This document shows, one piece after another, positions 10,101-18,915 of a DNA stretch of 64,000 nucleotides; the first letter of the stretch is position 1; each line of letters starts with the position of its first letter. The stretch is from NCBI RefSeq assembly GCF_032118995.1, contig NC_092669.1:5145501-5209500 (forward strand), written 5' to 3'. The position numbers and the translations under genes were made by a program. Below the pieces are notes generated by a model. That model worked only from the letters and a program-made list of their open reading frames with translations, was not told the DNA's origin and did not search any database. The DNA is from Asterias amurensis (Eukaryota; Echinodermata; Asteroidea; Forcipulatida; Asteriidae).

Positions 10101-12667
10101 AACAGCTGATGAGATTTTAGCTCAGGTGACTTTTAGCATAGATTTAAATATCTGTCTTTAAAGGAACTGGGACACCATGGGTTATTGTCAAAGATCAATA
10201 TTCTTAATTACAAAGTTATTGTAACTTTTCAGTAAAATATTTGAATTGATTTCGAGACCTCATGCGTGAGGTCTCGAAATCAAGTATCTGAAAGCACACA
10301 ACCGGTGAAAGGGTGTTTTTTCTTTCATTATTATCTCGCAACTTTGACGACCAATTGAGTTCAAGTTTTCACAGATTTGTACTCAAAATGTTGAAATACC
10401 CTTGTCTTTGACAGGTTAGCAAAGGTGTCCAGTGTCTTTAACAAAAGTGAAATTTGGTACGCTGTACATAAAAAGAACAGAATTATGATATACCTGGCAA
10501 AGCAGTGAATGAAAAGAAAACTATTTTACAAAGTAAGAGATATTTACTTTTGAAAGAGCCTTAAAATATATGGTTCAATTATTTGTTTTTTCCCGCCTTT
10601 TGTTTTTAAGAGCATCATATTTTTCTTTGCTGGATACGAAACCGTAAGCGCTCTTCTGATCTTCGTTACCTACGCGATGGCTACAAACCCAGACATCCAA
10701 GTAAAACTCCATGCAGAAATTGACGAGAGCGCCCCCACGCGGGACAGCCTGAACTATGACATCATCTTCAAGATGGAGTACCTTGATAAGGTGGTCAGTG
10801 AAACTCTTCGCATGTATCCTCCAGGAGCTGTGTAAGAACATGTATTTTAAAGACGAATTTACCCTTGAACGTCTTAAACAAATTGTTAAGTATTACTATT
10901 ATTATAACTATTGTGGTTTTTTTTCAAGCTCTAGCTTTTTTGTAAAGATTCTTTGTGAGCTTTAAAAATTAAATCGACATTAAAATGTAGTTTTTCTTCT
11001 CCAGATTTGATCGCTTTTGTAACGAAACCGTTACCTATAAAGGTCTCACAATAGAAAAGGGAGTTACCATCATGGTAAGCGTCTGGACAATTCATCACAA
11101 CGAGGAGTACTGGCCAAACCCATTCAAGTTCGATCCCGAAAGGTACACAGTAATCCAGTGCTTCCCTTCCTTTCAACCACGTCCGCATTTGAATGCTCAC
11201 AAGATATTCCAATTATAACAACTGTTACATTTTCGAAACTGCGTCTTGACCTTGTGGTCTTTCCTCCCGATTGAGCCCCGTAGTAAAGCACACTTCTTCA
11301 TTTATAGAGCCGGAAGCCATAGCCTTATCCGTGGTTTCGGAAAGGGCCAACTTTAAAAAGTTGAATTAACTAGTGAGCGTTCAAATGCGGACGTGTTTGA
11401 AAAGATTGAAATCAGGTAGTATATAAACTGATCCACGTTTTGACCATGTTACTGTACATTACACCACGATTTATTCGGTCCACACTTGACAGAACTCGTC
11501 AAAAAGCTTGCAGGTAAGCTGGGCCTTTGATTCATGAATGTCATTATAACAAAATCTGTTGCATTATCTGCATATCATTTCGTATATTTCTACGGCCGTG
11601 ATTGAATAGACTGATGATTGTATATTTTTTTTTTCGTTTTTACTGTCCAACTCAAATCTTATTGTACTGTTTATCAACCAAACAGGTTTAGTCCGGAGAA
11701 CAAAGAGTCCATACAACCGTGTACTTACATACCGTTTGGTGTTGGACCTCGAAACTGTGCGGGAATGAGGTACGCCTTACTGGTTACCAAAATGGCGTTG
11801 CTTCGTGTCATGCAAAACTTCCGGTTTGAGGTCAGTCCGGAAACTCAAGTAAGTGGTTTTGGTTTTGGGTAATTGATACTATCAGCATTCATTATTGTTA
11901 TGCGATGCGAGGATCATGACCAAGATGGAGGCCGCATAATGATGGTCTATTATAATGTGTGTACAACTTTCCGGGTCATCCTGACCCAGAATGAGTCAGG
12001 CCCCTGGAACCTAGACCTGACTCAAGTCCAAATTCCGTGCCATCGGTCTGCATTCCCCAACCTGTTCCACAGTTTGGTGGCGAGCGCGCACTGCTAAACG
12101 GATTATTTGGTTACAGTAGTGTGATTGGCGCGATATGCTAATTACAGACCTCTCACACGAGAACAGGACTTGAATCAACTCTATCAGGAATCCGGGTCAA
12201 TTCTGACCAGCTGGAGTTCAAGGCAGGATAAAGCAGCTGTTCCATTTACCGATAAAATGTTAAACTTATTGCATGTCGGCACATGTCAGCTACTGCCAGT
12301 AGAGGTTAATAATAAAAGAATTGTCTTCCAATGTTTCAATCATGTTTTAAAATAAACTGTATACATGAATTGATGTAAATGCCTTTACCCGTTTATTTAT
12401 AATCTCTATTCTCATAACTATGTTTTTTGTTTTTGTATTTGATGAATGTCGTCTGTTTGTGCTTAATTTATACTTTCTCAAAAATGCGTTTGTGTTTGTG
12501 TAGGCCTAGTGAGTTAGCCCGGTTTTTTTTCGGGTTTTTTTTAAATTAAAAACCATTAACAGTAATAAATATATATCCACTCTGTATTCCAGATCCCTCT
12601 TCCACTGGGCAGAGTTGGTTTGGCACCAAAGAATCTGTTTGTGCGAATGGTTCCACGAAAGAAGTAA
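4161..12667 (+). CDS. cytochrome P450, clan 3 (CYP3A-like); 5' exon not found
   Basis: A haem-thiolate monooxygenase that inserts one oxygen atom into a lipophilic substrate, normally anchored in the endoplasmic reticulum and fed by P450 reductase. Twelve coding exons keep one frame with GT-AG borders: 4161-4254, 5389-5441, 5764-5860, 6963-7079, 7412-7500, 8373-8521, 9015-9151, 10003-10125, 10611-10831, 11005-11142, 11686-11848, 12593-12667 (stop TAA). Numbered from the first visible codon, the 484 residues include C-helix WKEVR (W102), I-helix AGYETV (293-298), K-helix ETLR (350-353), PERF (404-407) and the haem loop [10 protein letters not shown] with ligand C430. About 20-25 residues carrying the N-terminal anchor are missing, because exon 1 is unseen or lies beyond the left edge; with them the length would match CYP3 proteins (about 505). 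The introns hold many MITEs. The CYP3-clan assignment is firm; substrate is unknown. Confidence 0.93.
4318..4634 (+). mobile_element. R1 MITE in P450 intron
   Basis: It has the left end TTAAAGGCAGTGGACATTG, the GAGACCTCG / GAGGTCTCG palindrome and a decayed right end. The right TTAA is no longer intact. Confidence 0.75.
4830..5065 (-). repeat. degraded R1 copy in P450 intron
   Basis: It retains GAGGTCTGGAATA, AAACCACCCTTGTTGCAC, CACAATGTTGTACAATACT and a terminal GTAATTACCAAATGTGTTCA. It is clearly older than the other copies. Confidence 0.55.
5197..5215 (+). repeat. homopolymer G tract
   Basis: Nineteen G in the intron between the first two visible P450 exons. Confidence 0.9.
6411..6580 (+). 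mobile_element. R6 element, second copy, 170 bp, in P450 intron
   Basis: It is flanked by exact 12-bp direct repeats ATTTTGTAAAAT (6399-6410 and 6581-6592). The left terminus is the same as at 1861-2030, and it has a histone-type stem-loop GGTTCT-TTTC-AGAACC at 6511-6526 with flanks CCCAAC and ACCCC. Here the left arm GTTTGCGGTAACACCATGTA is an inverted copy of the right arm, so the whole element can fold back. The element's middle differs from copy 1. Confidence 0.72.
6764..6936 (-). mobile_element. R1 MITE half copy in P450 intron
   Basis: The sequence runs from CTCGAAATCGAATTCGTGG to the terminus AGTGTCCAATTCCTTTAA. The other half is missing. Confidence 0.75.
7170..7330 (+). repeat. R5 MITE fragment in P450 intron
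   Basis: It shares CTGTGTCCACAGATTTACAT, AGATAATGATGGTAGAAAG and TGAGGTG with the fold-back R5 copies at 38690-38930 and 45565-45878. Confidence 0.5.
7600..7840 (-). mobile_element. tRNA-derived SINE (S1)
   Basis: Read on the minus strand, it has an A-box-like TTAGTCTAGTTGG, then a B-box GGATTCGAATCC, then a tail with ACCTGTGATTTTT, AAAGTACCGAGTATACAGTG and CACACATCGGTG. A second copy lies at 28590-28850 with the same upstream and tail blocks, so this is a dispersed SINE and not a tRNA gene. It sits in a P450 intron. Confidence 0.75.
8600..8715 (+). repeat. dispersed repeat block in P450 intron
   Basis: GGTCCCTAGGCATAATA, the GTCAAAATG block and AGCATCACAAAAC recur, diverged, at 15745-15870. 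Family not recognised. Confidence 0.4.
8720..8905 (-). mobile_element. R1 MITE half copy in P450 intron
   Basis: It contains CTTCAGAGGGAGCAGTGTC and the terminus AATAGTGTCCACTGCCTTTAA. Only the outer half on the right is present. Confidence 0.75.
9180..9510 (+). repeat. composite R5/R1 repeat in P450 intron
   Basis: The left part, AAAGGGTTTGGGTACTTTTT with ACACAAAACACAATGTCC, is R5-like. From 9235 on, TTGGTAACGAGCATTGG, ACAAGGGTGTTTTTTCTTTC and CAGTGCCTTTAA are R1-like. It looks like a hybrid or nested pair. Confidence 0.55.
9560..9942 (+). mobile_element. R4 MITE, complete, with partial direct duplicate
   Basis: The complete element, about 9740-9942, starts GGGCCCAATTTCATTGAGC and ends in the inverted CTCTATGAAATTGAGCTC. 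A first partial copy of its left end, plus the flanking GTCTTGGTATCGGGTGT block, precedes it at 9560-9690, giving a direct repeat of about 130 bp. Confidence 0.65.
10157..10441 (-). mobile_element. R1-related MITE in P450 intron
   Basis: It is bounded by TTTAAAGG at the left and GTGTCCAGTGTCTTTAA at the right, with the central CGAGACCTCATG / GTGAGGTCTCGAAATC palindrome. The left arm is shortened. Confidence 0.7.
11171..11403. mobile_element. MITE with long inverted ends in P450 intron
   Basis: The left end holds CGTCCGCATTTGAATGCTCA and the right end the inverted TGAGCGTTCAAATGCGGACG. The element is about 230 bp with no coding capacity, and only one copy is seen in the window. Confidence 0.6.
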
Positions 12668-12707
12668 CTACACCAATTATAGTCAGCGAGGGAAATGTTT
12701 GCGTTTC

Positions 12708-12863
12708 TTAAGGCCGGTTTATAGTCTGTCGCGCGATGGTCGCGCGACGGAAATCTTGCGCGTAATCCTAAGACTGAGCACCTAAAAACCGTGTCTTTTT
12801 ATGATCGCGCGTCTAGATTTCCGACGCCCGACCATCGCGCGACCGACTATAACTCGGTCTTAA
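12708..12863. mobile_element. short TTAA-flanked MITE after the P450 stop
   Basis: The ends are inverted: AAGGCCGGTTTATAGTC with GTCGCGCGATGGTCG at the left, and CGACCATCGCGCGAC with GACTATAACTCGGTCTTAA at the right. TTAA lies at both borders. It is about 156 bp, CpG-rich, and starts 41 bases after the P450 stop codon, so it may lie in the 3' UTR. Confidence 0.65.
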
Positions 12864-12882
12864 TGCAAGGAGTGGTCTATAC

Positions 12883-13007
12883 GCTAATCGAACGGTCACT
12901 CACTCTCTCGTGGTGACGTCATGCACCTCGGCCCAGCCCCAAGTGACCCGTTCAACAAGCAGGCACTTGGGGTTGACCTGGGTGAGCCCCTGGAATGACG
13001 TCAAATA
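12883..13007 (-). repeat. R3 MITE fragment
   Basis: It shares GTGACGTCATGCACCTCGG, CCAAGTGACCC and GGGTGAGCCCCTGGAATGAC with R3 copies. Confidence 0.6.
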
Positions 13008-13089
13008 TAACAATTATTATGGGAGGTATTCAGTACATAGAAATGTATAACATCAAAAGCGCATAATGTATACAACATTAATTTAATGT

Positions 13090-13395
13090 TAAAGACACTG
13101 GACACTATTGGTAAATGTCAAAGACGTGTCTTCACAGTTGATGTATCTCAACATATGCATACAATAACAAACCTGTGAAAATTTGAGCTCAATCGGTCGT
13201 CGAAGTTGCGAGGTAATAATGTAAGAATAAACACCCTTGTCACACGAAGGTGGGTGATTTCAGATGCTTGACTTCAAGACCTCAAATTCTAAATCTGAGG
13301 TCTCGAAATCAAATCCGTGGAAAATTACCTCTTTCTCGTTACCAAGTAAGGTTTCATGCTAATAATTATTTTGAGTCGTTACCACTGCCTTTAAA
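13090..13395 (-). mobile_element. R1 MITE
   Basis: TTAA-bounded (TTAAAGACACTGGACACTAT at the left, CACTGCCTTTAA at the right) with the central GAGGTCTCGAAATC palindrome; part of the right arm is deleted. Confidence 0.78.
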
Positions 13396-13509
13396 GAAAT
13401 CACATCAACTGTCAAATTAATCTTCACGCCATTATTGACATTTTGAATGTTTTCACACTACCGAATGCTTGTTATTTATTAACTACGTTATCGTATTATG
13501 ATCCAACAG

Positions 13510-13552
13510 GGATTATTCTCGATTTTGAGAACAAGTATGGCAAAGTTTACGG
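13510..13552 (+). pseudogene. relic P450 exon (copy of the second visible exon)
   Basis: It is preceded by an acceptor AACAG and followed by a donor GTAAGT. Read in the matching frame it gives DFENKYGKVYG, against [11 protein letters not shown] in the intact gene at 5389-5441. It is 43 bp against 53, and the 10-bp loss changes the reading phase, so it cannot be spliced in frame. No further P450 exons were found downstream, although a CAG-AAGTATGAA block near 13830 could be a weak trace of the next exon. It is best read as what remains of a tandem P450 duplicate. Confidence 0.7.
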
Positions 13553-14448
13553 GTAAGTCAAACTAAAACATAGTTATGAAAGAATCTAATGCTGACTAAT
13601 GTGTTGCATATTTCTTGAACCTCCCACTATGTTTTGTAATGAAAATTAAATCCCAAATTTCCAATTCTACTTCTAAAAGATTTAAAGGTTTTTGTTCCGT
13701 TTTCTTCGTCAACGTGCATCTAATTTGCCTTCAATAGATCGAATCATAGAGCATCTACAATGCAGTTTTCCCCTTGCCCTTAGGTGAGTCCCAGACCCCA
13801 TTTCGTAATTCGTATCACATTTGCGTTCGCAGGAAGTATGAAGGCTTCGCGCTCTTTCGGTCGCAGAATTCATCTTGTGCGAATTTTGCCCATCTGGGTC
13901 ACGAGAGAATAGTGAAAAACCGATTACAAATTTTGCATTTTATCTATGCCAAAATAAAAATGAATAAAACGCTCACTGATAAACTCCAAACGCGAAGTTA
14001 GATTACTTTATTTCTCATCATGTATGACATTTCAGACAGAAATATTTCAAGGGATGTTTTCAACTATCATCATCATTTAATGATTTACAAAAAACTACAC
14101 CGTGTAAGTTTTATGTAAATCTGTGAGCTTCACGATGTTTGTTTCTTACCAATTCTGTAACGTTCCTTTAAAACATTGTAAAGAACTAGCCTGGCGAATA
14201 TGCACAGAAAGACTATTCTAAAGGATTTGTTGTGACATAAAAAAAAATAACAAGTTGAAAAAGTAGTTGAAAGCAATGACTTTTGAGATGATCGCAAAGT
14301 CCGAGTAGGTAATTAAAGTTGAGCAAGTTTAGATAAATTAGCAGGAGATTGACACGTTTGAACTTTGAAAGTAAATTTAATAGACTGTACGAACTTATGT
14401 CAGGGTGTGTTTTGTAGTGAGGGCCATCAAATAGTTGTGTGTGCACTT
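13553..14448. other. non-coding, nothing recognised
   Basis: No convincing exon or repeat border was found. Confidence 0.4.
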
Positions 14449-14812
14449 AAAGGCGGTGGTAATTGCTCCAAATAATTATTAGCACAAAACCTTACTTGGT
14501 GACGAGTAATGGGGAGAGGTTGATGGTATAAATTATTGTTGGAAACAGCTCCCTTTGAAGTGACATAGTTTTCGAGAATGAAGTGATTTTCTACGAGTTT
14601 GATTTCGAGACTCTAGAATTATTTTGAGGTCTCGAAATCAACCATCTAAATGCACACAACTTCGTGTGACAAGGGTGTTTTTTCTTTTATTTATCTCGCA
14701 ACTTCGACGACCAATTAAGCTCAAATTTTCACAGGTTTGTTATTTTATGCATAATGTTGAGGTACACTAAGTGAGAAGACTGGTCTTTGACAATTAGTGT
14801 TCAGCGTCTTTA
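14449..14812 (+). mobile_element. R1 MITE
   Basis: It has TTAAAGGCGGTGGTAATTG at the left, the GAGACTCTAG / TGAGGTCTCG palindrome, and GTGTTCAGCGTCTTTAA at the right. Confidence 0.82.
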
Positions 14813-15314
14813 ACATTGTTGATTAACTTACCTTTTGTTTATCAATAAACTTGTTTATCAATAAACACGAGTTGAGACATGTTTAAGAGGGGATTAATTT
14901 CAAGTGCCTATGCGATTAAGTACATCATCTCGCCTATACGTCTATATAGAATACAAAAGATAATTTATCTGAGACTCAAAGTCGATATTTGAACACGAAA
15001 ATATTTATTTAAACTGTTACCTGCGTGAGAAATATTGTGTCACTGCGTGTGTACATAAGTGTGAATTGTTTTGTTGTTGAGCTCACCCATTACAAACTGT
15101 ACACTATAAACATACAGACAACTAGACTGGATTCAAGTACCGTTCTCGTGAGAGAGGCTACAATCCCAGCCAAAGTGCTTTGGCCACCCATTCCTAACGT
15201 CATATGAAATAATTCCCTGTCCATTTCCCCTTCCCATTGAGAATAAAAAGATTGTCACCCGCCCCGCGCATTGTTGACTGTAACGCAGAAGACGATTGGC
15301 AATTGGAACCAACA

Positions 15315-15703
15315 TTAAAGGCAGTGGACACTATTGGTAATCACTCAAAATAATTATAAGCATTAAACCTCATTAATTTTAGTAACGAGTAATGGGGAGA
15401 GGTTGATAGTATAAAACATTGTGAGAAACGGCTCCCTCTGAAGTAACATAGTTTTCGAGAAAGAAGTAATTTTCCACGAATTTGATTTCGAGACCTCAAG
15501 TTTAGAACTTGAGGTCTCGAAAATCAAGCATCTGAAAGCACACAACTTCGTGTGACAAGGGTGTTTTTTTCTTTCATAGTTATCTCGCAACTTTGGCGAC
15601 CAATCGAGCTGAAATTTTCACAGGTTTGTTATTTTATGCATATGGTGAGATACAAGTGAGAAGACTGGTCTTTGACAATTACCAAGAGTGTCCACTGTCT
15701 TCA
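15315..15703 (+). mobile_element. R1 MITE
   Basis: It has the left end TTAAAGGCAGTGGACACTAT, the central GAGACCTCAAG / CTTGAGGTCTCG palindrome, and the right end AGTGTCCACTGTCTTCAA, in which the TTAA has decayed. Confidence 0.86.
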
Positions 15704-16775
15704 AAACGGGGCAGGGGGCCCAACGAGATATGGCCGGCAGTTATAGGTCCCTACCCTAGGCATTATCGCGCCAACTATAGCAAACACGCCGACAGTGCGC
15801 GCTCACCGTCAAAATGTAGTCCCGTGCGGATCAGGTTTGGGGGGGGGGAGCGGAGAATCACAAAACAATTGTTTTCTGGTGATGGCACGGGATTGGGACT
15901 TGAGTCAAGTCTAACAGACACTGCGAGCCAGGTGCAATATTTATGAGGATGTACCACTCGGCAAACTGTACTTATTGGTATACAAGATTAAAGATAACAG
16001 CCTGTTTTTAAAAAACTCAACGAACACAAAACCAAGCGAACATTTTACGACCACTCCTTGTTAAACCTACAATATGTCAGCCATTTTTTGGCTGAATAAA
16101 GGTGTTTACTTTTGAGGAGAACAAAATATACATTCCAATTTACAGTCCTCACCTGCTAACGAAATAAGTTTATGTTGGCGTTTTAATACCATTTCGTACA
16201 AAAAGAATCCATAAACTCGTTTGTGGCAGCCGAAAACAAAATAGTAGTCAATGTGTTCAAAAGTAAACATGTTAGGTGACGCAAATATTCTTAAACTGTA
16301 CTTCTAACTGAGAGTGTAACTATTGTTACTAATCTAAAAGTATTTCAAATTATTTGAATAGTACAAACAATAGGTAAATGTATAATCTATAAAATTTTGA
16401 AACTTAAAAACGTGAATATAACTTGTGGTACATTTTTTTCAGTATGTAAACTAACCTCATTTTTGTAATTGTTCGAAAATTGTAATCCTCAGTGTGTGGA
16501 TGTATAAAATAAAACTATCATGTGAAAGCCATGTTAAACAGCCAATAAGAATGATCTCAAATAATATAGAAATAACAGTTTTCTAACAGCTGAAGTCCAT
16601 CCAGGAAACATTAAACAAAATAACGAGTCTCTTACCTCACGTTAAAACATGGTAAAACGAATCAATTTAATTAGAAATGCCGAGCATCCCGTTTTTGTAA
16701 GTCTTTTGGATTCTGCGCGGCAAAGCCTTTTGCGTCAAGAAACTAACTTTCGGAATGTACTTTTAGTGCGTGTTT
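15704..16775. other. non-coding; dispersed repeat at 15745-15870
   Basis: The GTCCCTACCCTAGGCATTA block matches 8600-8715. The rest is AT-rich with no recognised feature. Confidence 0.4.
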
Positions 16776-17159
16776 AAAGGCAGTGGACACTATTGGTAAT
16801 TACTCAAAATAATGATTAGCATAAAACCTTACTTGGTAACAAGTAATGGGGGAGAGGTTGGTAGTATAAAACATTGTGAGAAACGGCTCCCTCTAAAGTG
16901 GAGTAGTTTTCGAGAAAGAAGTAATTTGCTACGAATTTGATTTTGAGACCTCAGATTTAGAATTTGAGGTCTCGAAATCAAGCATCTGGAAGCACACAAC
17001 TCCGTGTGACAAGGGTGTTTTTCCTTCATTATTATCTCGCAACTTCGATAATCGATTGAGCTCAAATTTTCACAGGTTGGTTATGTTGTGCATGTGTTGA
17101 GACACAGCAGATGAGAAGACTGGTCTTTGACAATTACCAATAGTGTCCACGGCCTTTAA
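16776..17159 (+). mobile_element. R1 MITE, best-preserved copy
   Basis: TTAA occurs at both ends, with terminal repeats TTAAAGGCAGTGGACACTAT and AGTGTCCACGGCCTTTAA. The internal palindrome GAGACCTCAG / TGAGGTCTCGAAATC is clear. It can serve as the reference copy for the family. Confidence 0.9.
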
Positions 17160-17250
17160 TTATCGAGCGCAAAAAAGACTACGTTTCCATATATCGCCGA
17201 CACTCCGAAGCAAAGTATGTCCTCGCGCTGGAAGAACATTCACAAACATT

Positions 17251-17485
17251 CTTAGAAGCAATACTGACAGTATCGCTTCTCAGACTGAACATATTGGGGC
17301 ACAACCATCTTAATTTGTTTAACCTCCTTCGAAGTGAGGCATGCACAATCTATAAGAAGCATAGCTGACAGTATCGCTTCTCAGACTTAAATGTTGGGGC
17401 ACAACCATCTTAATTTGTTTAACCTCATTCGAAGTGAGGAATGCACAATCTAAGAAGCATTGATGGCAGTAACGCCTCTCGGATT
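17251..17485. repeat. threefold 100-bp hairpin repeat in PAO-A 3' flank
   Basis: Three tandem units of 98-100 bp each contain an imperfect hairpin around AGAAGC...GCTTCT (about 17251-17287, 17347-17388 and 17447-17485), followed by TTCGAAGTGAGG in the first two. The same hairpin occurs once in the 3' flank of PAO-D, -F and -H and in a weaker form in PAO-C, -E and -G. The downstream block CTATCGAAAGCAACTGTAGG is also shared, so this is homologous 3' flank of PAO genes. Confidence 0.75.
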
Positions 17486-17641
17486 CAAACGTTGTGATAC
17501 ACAACATTGTATTTTGTAACCTCTAATAAAATAAAGTGAAATGTTTTCCAAACTGCTTTATACTATCGAAAGCAACTGTAGGCTTCTAAAAGTAGTCTGT
17601 TTTCTTAAACGTAAACTGTTACTTAAACGTAAACATTCCCT

Positions 17642-17973
17642 TTAAAGACACTGGACACCTTTGGTAATTACTCAAAATAATTATAAGCATAAAACCTTAC
17701 TTGCTAATAATTAAAGGGGAGAGGTTGATAGTATCAAACAATGTGAGAAACGGCTCCCTCTGAAGTCACGTAGTTTTCGAGATTTCCATGAAATGATTTC
17801 GAGACCTCAGAATTAGATTTTTAGGTCTCGAAATCAAGCATCTGAAAGCACACAACTTCGTGTGACAAGGGCGTTTTTTCACAGGTTTATTATTTTCTGC
17901 ATAATATGTTGAGATACACCATGTGAGAAGACTGATCTTTGTGACAATTACCAATAGGGTCCACTGCCTTTAA
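17642..17973 (+). mobile_element. R1 MITE in PAO-A 3' flank
   Basis: TTAA-bounded, with TTAAAGACACTGGACACCTT at the left and GGGTCCACTGCCTTTAA at the right. Part of the palindrome arm is deleted. Confidence 0.82.
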
Positions 17974-18424
17974 AACATCTAATCTACTTAGAGAAACTCC
18001 TAGTAAAATGGTTGTGTGATAGTGCTTTACCGTTTCGTCTCCGTCAGCACTACGGGGAAGCATTAAAGTCACCTGGAAGTTGTATTTTGTCAAAATAAAG
18101 CTTTTGTCACTAAAGTATGTGTTTTGATGAGTGGAATATGAATAAACAACTAACTAAGGTTTACATAAATTAGTTTCCATGTTATTTACAAATTGGAAAA
18201 AAACCCGACCCGAGAGGGCGCTGTTCGTGACGTCAATCGAGGCGCGATGAATCGCATGCAGTGCCAACACAGCATATAGTGACGCTTGGCGCAAGCTAAA
18301 AACATGCCCTCAAAGTTGAAACAATACTTGATTTTTTTCACGTTAGGCAAATGCTCCTTTAGGTTCGTTACGTCTTTCAGGTACCTTCTTCGACTTCCCC
18401 ACTAGCTGGAAAAATTATTGGGAT

Positions 18425-18640
18425 GGTGTTATGTTTTAGAAAAGAACTTTAGAAAAGAACTTTTCTCTTCATGTCAAAATGTGTAGTGTATTCCGGATTC
18501 TCGAAGCACGACGGCTCGAAGTGTTTGCCGCACAGCGCTGGAAAAGACGTCGGACCGGACAACTTGGCAATCTGACACCATCTTTAGTTGTTTTGCTGCA
18601 TCCAGCAGCAATACATCTGGTTGACATTGCCGGAAAAATG
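18425..18640 (-). pseudogene. broken THAP-domain fragment
   Basis: The minus strand reads MSTRCIAAGCSKTTKDGVRL, the start of a C2CH THAP zinc finger (DNA binding). About 30 codons later, in a different frame, it reads LCGKHFEPSCFENPEY, the second half of the same domain with its Cys and His ligands. The middle of the domain, including its tryptophan, is missing and the frame is shifted, so it cannot make a working finger. THAP domains occur in host regulators and in P-element transposases; which one this came from cannot be told. It lies within DNA inserted in the PAO-A 3' flank. Confidence 0.7.
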
Positions 18641-18915
18641 AAGAAAAACAATTTTTCAAACGTACAAACTCACGTCAAGGACTTGAATGTACTTGCACGT
18701 ACGTGTGTTCGATGTTCGATCGAGGCAAAGTCTTCCTCGGTTGACGTCACAAAAGGGGTAGGCGGAGTCACCCCCACGAAACTTTATTTAATTTGTTAAA
18801 CATATAACTCGTCAAAAACAATTACTCAAATAATTATTTTATTGTTCAGGAACATATACTCTAATGTTTGAAGGAAAACAAAAATCTATTTCCAGGTGCC
18901 TTTAATCATATCTGA

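Noticed and set aside
13774-14001. next exon of the relic P450 near 13830
   Set aside because: Only about ten bases (AAGTATGAA) match; the rest shows no P450 similarity.
17251-17485. CRISPR array
   Set aside because: The context is eukaryotic, and the repeats are long hairpin units that include the intervening sequence, with no unique spacers.
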